Source of the DNA: JASLQO01 sp002327525
GTDB taxonomy: Bacteria; Pseudomonadota; Gammaproteobacteria; Pseudomonadales; Azotimanducaceae
Assembly (NCBI GenBank): GCA_030744435.1
Contig: JASLQO010000003.1
Span: forward strand, 1 to 64,000
DNA: 64,000 nt
Direction of reading: 5' to 3'
Every line of letters starts with the position of its first letter. Position 1 is the stretch's first letter. Below the pieces are notes generated by a model. That model was not told where the DNA came from and searched no databases. It saw only the letters and a list, made by a program, of their open reading frames with translations. Shown here piece after piece: positions 58,642 through 64,000 of this stretch. Made by a program: the position numbers and the translations under genes.

Positions 58642-59733
58642 ATGCTCAAATTTTCAAAACGATCAATATTGTTGCTCGCTGTGCTCTTCAGTGTGCAGGT
58701 GGGGGCTGATATTAAGCGCACCACGACCGGTAAGCCGGATCTGACGGGCGTGTACGACACGGGCATCTTAACGCCCACGGAGCGCCCCGAGTGGTTGGGT
58801 GAGACCGAGTACCTTTATCCGTGGGTAGCCAGTTTTCTCAACTGGGTGTTTAAGGTGGCGTCCGAGTGGGCCATCGGCCGAGACAGCGATTCCGATCGCG
58901 AAGCACCGCCTGTCGGCGGTGATGGCAACAACACGGCCGGTGCCGGGGGGGTCGGTGGCTATAACCTTTTCTGGGTAGACCCGGGTAGCTCGCTTGGTAC
59001 CGTAAACGACAAAGTGCCCACGTCGATCGTGTACGACCCGCCGAACGGGCGCTATCCAGAGGCACAACCGGGCTTCGCGGAGCGAATGGGAGTGCGCTAT
59101 AAGAGCTTCATCCACGAAAACACTGGAACCGCAACGTGGTTGAACGACGAGGGTCCCGGCCCGTTCGACGGTCCGGAAACGCTTGCACCTTCCGAGCGCT
59201 GCCTGATTTCCTTCGCGGCCACGGTGCCGACCATTCCGAGCCTCTACAACAATTACAAGAGCATCACCCAGACCGAGACGCATATCATGATTCTCCAGGA
59301 AATGGTGCATGACGCCCGTATCATTCGTCTCGATGATAGCCATTCACCGGCGGACAACCGTAAGTGGTTGGGCGATTCCATCGGACACTGGGAAGGTGAC
59401 GTGCTCGTGGTGGAGAGCACGAATTTCAGGCGGATCAACGGATTGCCCGGAGCGGATGAAAACCTGCACGTGGTTGAGCGCTTCACCCTCCAGGAGGATG
59501 GCAACCTCTACTACGACTTTACCGTGACCGACGAAACCGCCTGGACGGCACCGTGGAGCGGCAGATACGTCTGGCAGTCGAAACCTGACAGCAGGGTTTA
59601 TGAATATGCCTGCCACGAGGGTAACTACGCGATGGGCAACATACTGCGCGGCGCACGTTTGCTGGAAGCGGAGTGGCGAGAGCGAGAGGAGTTGGCCACC
59701 ACGCTGGGGTCAGAGGCGCCCGAAGGCCCTTAG
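58642..59733 (+). CDS. Secreted hypothetical protein (GHWEGDxLVVEST family)
   Basis: This 363-residue protein has a signal peptide (RSILLLAVLFSVQVGADIKR). Conserved stretches include KPDLTGVYDTG, LAPSERCLISFAATVPTIPS, YNNYKSITQTETHIMILQEM, VHDARIIRLDDSHSP, SIGHWEGDVLVVESTNFR and ENLHVVERFTLQEDGNLYYD, and a final YACHEGNYAMGNILRGAR. This pattern defines a widespread uncharacterised family in acidobacteria and proteobacteria, often in large paralogous sets. A lipocalin-like binding role has been suggested by the pattern only. The start ATG 58642 is preferred over GTG 58630. It is convergent with the reductase cluster. Confidence 0.7.
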   Translation: MLKFSKRSILLLAVLFSVQVGADIKRTTTGKPDLTGVYDTGILTPTERPEWLGETEYLYPWVASFLNWVFKVASEWAIGRDSDSDREAPPVGGDGNNTAGAGGVGGYNLFWVDPGSSLGTVNDKVPTSIVYDPPNGRYPEAQPGFAERMGVRYKSFIHENTGTATWLNDEGPGPFDGPETLAPSERCLISFAATVPTIPSLYNNYKSITQTETHIMILQEMVHDARIIRLDDSHSPADNRKWLGDSIGHWEGDVLVVESTNFRRINGLPGADENLHVVERFTLQEDGNLYYDFTVTDETAWTAPWSGRYVWQSKPDSRVYEYACHEGNYAMGNILRGARLLEAEWREREELATTLGSEAPEGP

Positions 59734-59752
59734 AGCGAGGAGCAACCCAGGG

Positions 59753-60046
59753 TCAGTCGGTATCCGGACGGCCAATCACCTGGGCTCGTGTGTAGATCAG
59801 CCGGTAGGATGCGCAGACGCCCGCAGCGCAATCGGTGCACTGAGGTCCGAGTTCCGCAGGTGCGAGCTGTGTTGTTTTCACCTCGAAGCCGAGCGATGTA
59901 TACAACTCGACCGCTTCCTCGGTGCGCTCGGCATCCGCCAGATACCTGCGTACCCATCCCTCGGCAACGAGCGTTTGGTCGGCCGGAATATCAAACCCTT
60001 CATCACCTGAGGTGGCTGACGGGCAGGATTCACAGTTGGCTGCCAT
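59753..60046 (-). CDS. Small cysteine-rich protein at the end of the reductase operon
   Basis: This 97-residue protein begins 6 bp after the D-type activase stop, so it is the last gene of the operon. It has Cys pairs at both ends, NCESCPSATSG near residue 4-9 and QCTDCAAGVCASYRLIYTR near residue 69-80, five Cys in all, separated by a helical middle (EEAVELYTSLGFEVKTTQLA). The Cys arrangement could hold a metal or iron-sulfur cluster. I do not recognise the family. Its place suggests an accessory or electron-transfer role for the reductase. Confidence 0.65.
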   Translation of the reverse strand: MAANCESCPSATSGDEGFDIPADQTLVAEGWVRRYLADAERTEEAVELYTSLGFEVKTTQLAPAELGPQCTDCAAGVCASYRLIYTRAQVIGRPDTD

Positions 60047-60052
60047 GTCCCG

Positions 60053-60895
60053 CTACGTCTGAGCCCTTTGTGCTGTGCCAGCGTCCGCTGAGGAGCCCTG
60101 CTCGCGAAGCTTCTCCAGGCGCCGGTGCCCGAGGATGGCCGCGCCGAGCGCACCGACATATTGCACCATCTCGGGATCCGGCACGTTGACCTCACTCTTG
60201 AGTTGTTCGCGAACACTCCTGGCCATGGTCTCAAAACGCAGAATACCGCCCATCAATGTGTATTCCGGCTCCGCCTTCACGCGTCTTATCAGCTGAACGC
60301 ATCGACCGACGAGAGACTCGATCGCACCCTGCATGATTTCGGCGGGAGACGTTCCGAGCGAGAGATGATTGATTACCTCGGATTCCGCGAACACCGCGCA
60401 AACACCTGAAATGGGTACCGGCTCTTTGGATGTGAGCGTCAGCGGCCCGACCTCCTCGGTCGCATAGCCCATGTAGTGAGCCGTCTTCTCGAGAAATGCG
60501 CCCGTTCCCGCGGCACATTTGTCATTGAGTCGAAACGAGAGCACCTTGCTGGACTCGTCTATTCTGCTGGCCTTCATGGTCTGTCCGCCTACATCCAAAA
60601 TGGTTTGGGTACGCGGAAAAAGATGAGCCGCACCCCGTGCCGTGGCTGTGAGGTCCGTTACATGGATGTCTTTGAACTCGGCTTGGTGGCGGCCGATGCC
60701 CGTGGCGATGACGTACTCGACATCATCGCGGCTCACGCCGGCATCCTGCATCGCAGTCTGATAGGTTCGCTCCGAAACGACGTTGAGCTTGAAACCCGTC
60801 TGGCTGATGCCGCGACCCAGCACTTCGTTGCGTTCGTTGAGAACGATCGCCTTGGTGTATGTCGAGCCAACATCGATTCCGGCCGTAATCGTCAT
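60053..60895 (-). CDS. bcrD: Benzoyl-CoA reductase-type activase subunit D (ATPase)
   Basis: This 280-residue protein belongs to the ASKHA/2-hydroxyacyl-CoA dehydratase activator family. It binds ATP (AGIDVGSTYTKAIVLNERNE; ILDVGGQTMKASRIDESSK; GGILRFETMARSVREQL) and shares a [4Fe-4S] cluster with its partner through Cys in NDKCAAGTGAFLEK and ISGVCAVFAESEV. ATP hydrolysis drives electrons to low potential for the reductase subunits. Length equals known BcrD. It overlaps the A-type gene by four bases. Confidence 0.8.
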   Translation of the reverse strand: MTITAGIDVGSTYTKAIVLNERNEVLGRGISQTGFKLNVVSERTYQTAMQDAGVSRDDVEYVIATGIGRHQAEFKDIHVTDLTATARGAAHLFPRTQTILDVGGQTMKASRIDESSKVLSFRLNDKCAAGTGAFLEKTAHYMGYATEEVGPLTLTSKEPVPISGVCAVFAESEVINHLSLGTSPAEIMQGAIESLVGRCVQLIRRVKAEPEYTLMGGILRFETMARSVREQLKSEVNVPDPEMVQYVGALGAAILGHRRLEKLREQGSSADAGTAQRAQT

Positions 60896-61710
60896 GATGA
60901 AGCCTCCTGTGATTTGGCAAGTGAACGGCTGGACAGAATCTCATCCAGCGCAAACAGTGCGGCACCGAGGGCGCCCATGAAGTGTGACTCTTCGCTGACG
61001 TTGAGCGTGCGTTCGAGCTTTTCTTCCAGCGCCTTGATCATGGCGGTGTTGAGGGTCACACCACCCGTGAAGGTCACCTGTTCGTCGATTCCGACGCGAC
61101 GCAGCAAGGCTGCCGAGCGGATGGCGATGGACTTGTGCACACCCCACAGGATGTCTTCGATCTTCTTGCCCTTGCCAAGCCAGGACAGTACCTCGGATTC
61201 CGCAAATACGGTGCAGGTGGTACTGATGCGGACCGGTCTTTTGGATTCGAGTGCCGTCGGCCCCAGTGCGTCCAGCGGTAACTCGAGAGCCGAGGCAGCC
61301 GCGCCCAGAAAGCGGCCGGTACCGGCCGCGCACTTGTCGTTCATGCAGAAATCGACGATGTTACCGGCTTCGTCCACACTGATTGCCTTGGTGTCCTGAC
61401 CACCCATGTCGATGACCGTGCGTGTGCCGGGGAACATGTGTACCGCACCGCGCCCATGGCAGCTTATCTCCGTGACCTGGGCGTTGCCGAATGTCACTCG
61501 ATAGCGCCCGTAACCGGTGCCGATGACGTACTCCACTTCCACATCGCGTAGTGCGGCGTCGTCCAGCGCGCGCGCGAAGACGTTTTCTGCTGCCGCTATT
61601 ACGTTGGCACCTGTGTCGATCAGCGCTTTCCCGGCAATCTCTCCACTCTCGTCGAGAATGACCGCCTTGGTCTGCGTCGACCCCACGTCAACCCCTGCTG
61701 CGTATGCCAT
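60892..61710 (-). CDS. bcrA: Benzoyl-CoA reductase-type activase subunit A (ATPase)
   Basis: This 272-residue ATPase is paralogous to the neighbouring subunit: AAGVDVGSTQTKAVILDESG, GTGYGRYRVTFGNAQVTEIS, VIDMGGQDTKAISVDEAG, then cluster ligands in MNDKCAAGTGRFLGAA and ISTTCTVFAESEVLSW. The Thauera-type BcrA is about 440 residues; here both activases are short, as in the Azoarcus-type (BzdPQ) enzymes. ATG 61710 is chosen; the frame to 61809 extends into the upstream gene end. It forms the heterodimer with the D-type subunit. Confidence 0.8.
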   Translation of the reverse strand: MAYAAGVDVGSTQTKAVILDESGEIAGKALIDTGANVIAAAENVFARALDDAALRDVEVEYVIGTGYGRYRVTFGNAQVTEISCHGRGAVHMFPGTRTVIDMGGQDTKAISVDEAGNIVDFCMNDKCAAGTGRFLGAAASALELPLDALGPTALESKRPVRISTTCTVFAESEVLSWLGKGKKIEDILWGVHKSIAIRSAALLRRVGIDEQVTFTGGVTLNTAMIKALEEKLERTLNVSEESHFMGALGAALFALDEILSSRSLAKSQEASS

Positions 61711-61756
61711 AGTCCACCTATTCCATTTGCGTCCTGTCCCGAATCGGGGGCAGGAA

Positions 61757-63052
61757 CTAACTGATGCTTGCCTTCTGGCGCCGAGACGCCAGACCTTCGA
61801 AGAAGGCATCGATTCGGTTTTTCAACTGTGCCTCTGAAACGACGCGGCGATCCATCATGTCCGATTCGATGTACAGGCTCGGGATGTCGCGCTTCACCGC
61901 GAGGTAGCGCCGGCTGTCCGCGAGTCCGGTCGATGTGGTGCGACAACTCTTGATCGGGTGATAGATGATGCCGTCCAAGGCGAATTCGTCGATCGCGTCG
62001 GCCAGAATCCGATCCTGGTAGAACATGCTGTCCATCGCGTCTCGAACGCTGATGAGAATGCCTTCCGCAAGGCTTTCGAGCGGTTTGTTGAGGTCGTACT
62101 GAAATCCCCTGTTGGCGCCACCCGAGGCGAACCATAGATAGGTGGACGCAACGAAAGTGCCGTTCCATTCGGTGAACAGCTCCGTGAAGCGTCGAAAAAT
62201 CGGATAGCAGGGGACGCCCACGATGGCGAGGCGGTACTGCTCGTCGGCCAACGTGCCGATCCCGTGTTTCGCCTTGTATTCCATCTCCTCGACCAGCCGC
62301 TTGAAGTATTCCGCACCCGTGCGCGTACCCCTGAATCCATTCGCCACTCCCAGATAGGCGGTTCCGTCGGTCAGCGCGTTGAACAGTGACGGCCGGCTCT
62401 TGTTGAGTTCGAGAATTCGCGCCCAGTAGGCGCTGACGTCGTTGGCGTAGCCGAGCACCTCACGGAGCTTGTCGATATCGAATTTCTTCCCCGTGACACG
62501 CTCGCACACGGCGATGAGTTCTTTGGTCTGGGCTTCGATGTAGCACCGGTCGTTTTCGAAATCCTCGTCCCCACGCCAGGTCTGACCATCCGCCTCGCGT
62601 GTACCGGGCACGTCGATTGTGACGATCGGGATTTGGTACATCCGCTCCCAGATCTCAGCCCATTTGATGTAGGTGTTGCAGGCATTGGTGAAGACGGCGA
62701 GGCTTGGTTTCGGAATCCTCCCCATGGGATGTTCGCCATCGCGCAATTGTATGGCGACATCGGCTTTTACGTAGCCGCAGATATCGGGGGAGTAGCCATA
62801 ATCCTCGGCTTCGCTCAGATATTCGTGGGCCACGCGGCGAACGGCGGTCTGAAGCGAGTTGATTTCGGGAAACACCACCGGCAGATCGAAGGTCTTGAGA
62901 ATCTCGTTGAAGCTGCCCATGACGAACACGTAGGCCGACTGACCGCCCTGTTGCGCGGTCTCATCGAGTTCGGCAAACCACTGGCGGAACAGCTTGGATC
63001 CCTCCCGGTTGCCGCGTCCAACCAGATCTTCGGGATTTGTTTGGTTAGTCAT
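61757..63052 (-). CDS. bcrB: Benzoyl-CoA reductase-type subunit B (2-hydroxyacyl-CoA dehydratase fold)
   Basis: This 431-residue catalytic subunit is of the HgdB/BcrB class. It contains SAYVFVMGSFNEILKTFDLP, AVFTNACNTYIKWAEIWERM, PIVTIDVPGTREADGQTWRG, AIVGVPCYPIFRRFTELFTE and IIYHPIKSCRTTSTGLADSR. Cys in TNACN, GVPCYP and KSCRT are candidates for the [4Fe-4S] ligands; LPSLYIESDMMDRR is the common closing strand. The start ATG 63052 has a perfect AGGAGG-type site (GCGAGGAGGATCCG). The gene follows the C-type subunit by 13 bp. The aromatic substrate cannot be inferred beyond the family. Confidence 0.82.
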   Translation of the reverse strand: MTNQTNPEDLVGRGNREGSKLFRQWFAELDETAQQGGQSAYVFVMGSFNEILKTFDLPVVFPEINSLQTAVRRVAHEYLSEAEDYGYSPDICGYVKADVAIQLRDGEHPMGRIPKPSLAVFTNACNTYIKWAEIWERMYQIPIVTIDVPGTREADGQTWRGDEDFENDRCYIEAQTKELIAVCERVTGKKFDIDKLREVLGYANDVSAYWARILELNKSRPSLFNALTDGTAYLGVANGFRGTRTGAEYFKRLVEEMEYKAKHGIGTLADEQYRLAIVGVPCYPIFRRFTELFTEWNGTFVASTYLWFASGGANRGFQYDLNKPLESLAEGILISVRDAMDSMFYQDRILADAIDEFALDGIIYHPIKSCRTTSTGLADSRRYLAVKRDIPSLYIESDMMDRRVVSEAQLKNRIDAFFEGLASRRQKASIS

Positions 63053-63065
63053 CGGATCCTCCTCG

Positions 63066-64000
63066 CTAAGCGAACAGCAGATTTTCAAGAAACGTATCGA
63101 CCTGGAGTTCGAGGTTGTCGAACGAGGTCATGTTCTCTTCGAACTCGGTGACGAAGTACGGAATATTCTCGGCATCGAGCATGTGTGTGTAGGTCACCTG
63201 TTCCTCTAGACCGGGTTCGCACATCTTGGCTGCCGCTACGATGGTCGCGTCCGCGTTCGAGTTCTGAATACGCTGGCGCAGCATTTCTTCCTTGAGCTTG
63301 CGATTGTCGTGCTGCACGGGGCTGTAGGAGGATTGCTCGATATACGCTTCAGCGAGATTGAACATGACATCCGAATCGGTACTGACATCGCTCGTGATCC
63401 AGCGCAGCCCGATGAGAAAGTCGTCGTCCACGATGTAGCAGGTGCGACCCAGCATGCGGACGAGGTCGAGGGGAGGCTGCTCGCAGAACCCACCCTCGAA
63501 CACCACTCGAATCCGATCCTGCTCCCTGGCATCCCGGCCGCTGATCTGAGGCAGCAGTGTCGTTAGTATCTCGTTGTGCTCTTCGCGGGGGATCAGGCCG
63601 CCTATCGAAACCAGGCAGTATGCGTCTTCGGCAGACACCAGCCAGGGTGTTTCGCGCTTGATGGTGTACAACTCGCGCAGCAAACGCCGATTCTCGTTGA
63701 ACACAACAACCGAATGGCGCAGGTCGTCCTGGCTGACCTCACGTCCGGCGACTTCTTCTATCGTACGCTTGAGCCTCGTGTACTCGCCTTTGAGATAGAT
63801 GGCGCTGTGTGCGGAATTCGGATTCTGGGGGAGGTAGAGAATCTGACAGGGATAGTCGTAGTTGCGTCCCCATATTGCCGCGAGATTGCGCGCCGCATCA
63901 CAAATCGGGTGCGTGACGAACATATCCAGCTGCAGGGTCCCGGCCAATGATGTCTCCAGCGATGTTTTGAGAATGGAGCAGAGGTAGGACCCGAAATGTG
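63066..64000 (-). CDS. bcrC: Benzoyl-CoA reductase-type subunit C, 5' end beyond the window
   Basis: The frame enters from the right edge (HFGSYLCSILKTSLETSLAG, TLQLDMFVTHPICDAARNLA) and ends at 63066, about 311 codons of an expected 380. Cys in SYLCS, THPICDA, VFEGGFCEQPPLDL and AAKMCEPGLEEQ fit the cluster and substrate-binding positions of BcrC/HgdA-type subunits. The order C-B-A-D matches the Thauera bcrCBAD and Azoarcus bzdNOPQ operons. The start codon and promoter lie outside the window. The 3' end is 13 bp from the B-type gene. Confidence 0.8.
   Translation of the reverse strand, partial: HFGSYLCSILKTSLETSLAGTLQLDMFVTHPICDAARNLAAIWGRNYDYPCQILYLPQNPNSAHSAIYLKGEYTRLKRTIEEVAGREVSQDDLRHSVVVFNENRRLLRELYTIKRETPWLVSAEDAYCLVSIGGLIPREEHNEILTTLLPQISGRDAREQDRIRVVFEGGFCEQPPLDLVRMLGRTCYIVDDDFLIGLRWITSDVSTDSDVMFNLAEAYIEQSSYSPVQHDNRKLKEEMLRQRIQNSNADATIVAAAKMCEPGLEEQVTYTHMLDAENIPYFVTEFEENMTSFDNLELQVDTFLENLLFA

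Noticed and set aside
1..64000. CRISPR arrays, rRNA genes, replication origin
   Set aside because: No regularly spaced direct repeats, rRNA-like sequence or DnaA-box cluster was seen.

Overview
The window looks like accessory and catabolic chromosomal DNA of a GC-rich proteobacterium, most likely an environmental gammaproteobacterium. That placement rests on gene content: many CoA-thioester enzymes, short-chain dehydrogenases, CaiB/BaiF transferases, an fdsGBA formate dehydrogenase and EmrAB/MATE/MFS exporters. No rRNA or complete tRNA gene fixes the taxonomy. Coding density is high on both strands, but about a dozen loci are broken genes, so the region is being remodelled.

Layout. 1-3500: insertion-sequence scrapyard with an intact IS3-family element (270-1466), a decapitated LuxR regulator abutting a second transposase remnant, a crotonase, and the 3' half of a tRNA-Leu gene (3452-3503) that looks like an integration scar. 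3500-13200: acyl-CoA dehydrogenase, DUF7064-like protein, PEP-dependent phosphotransferase-like enzyme, NTF2-like protein, MATE exporter and FG-GAP protein, punctuated by a short repeat (core GGGGACGGGTACACTTT). 13435-15479: an AT-richer amtB-glnK cassette bounded by near-identical 62-bp inverted repeats. 15540-17594: diiron oxygenase / SCP2-like / ferredoxin operon behind a perfect FNR-type box. 18055-20780: EmrAB-type exporter. 22165-27695: NAD-linked formate dehydrogenase fdsGBA with fdhD. 27871-38059: amidase, dehydrogenases, mmsA, transporters, a GH2 glycosidase and several gene remnants.

38296-48973: M20 amidohydrolase, SurE, a methyltransferase with a GrdB-like protein whose frame crosses an in-frame UGA followed by a SECIS-like hairpin, a sulfite-oxidase-type molybdoenzyme with cytochrome c, ceramidase-like hydrolase, and a MarR / enoyl-CoA hydratase divergent pair with a clear operator-like palindrome. 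48980-59733: alcohol dehydrogenase, paired membrane-anchored paralogues, acoXAB-like genes, CoA transferase. 59753-64000: a class I (ATP-dependent) benzoyl-CoA reductase-type cluster in the order C-B-A-D, running off the right edge.

How the genes fit together. The main theme is CoA-ester catabolism: CoA transferases activate acids, acyl-CoA dehydrogenases and crotonases work on the chain, SDR/MDR/ALDH enzymes handle alcohols and aldehydes, the BCR-type complex would reduce an aromatic or unsaturated CoA ester, and formate dehydrogenase and the acoXAB-type E1 feed NADH and acyl units. The most notable observations are the candidate selenoprotein (40361-41155), the inverted-repeat-bounded amtB-glnK cassette, and a recurring type of gene remnant that keeps both ends of a gene but has lost the middle (P450, acyl-CoA dehydrogenase, EEP hydrolase, PPOX flavoprotein, winged-helix/TPR regulator).
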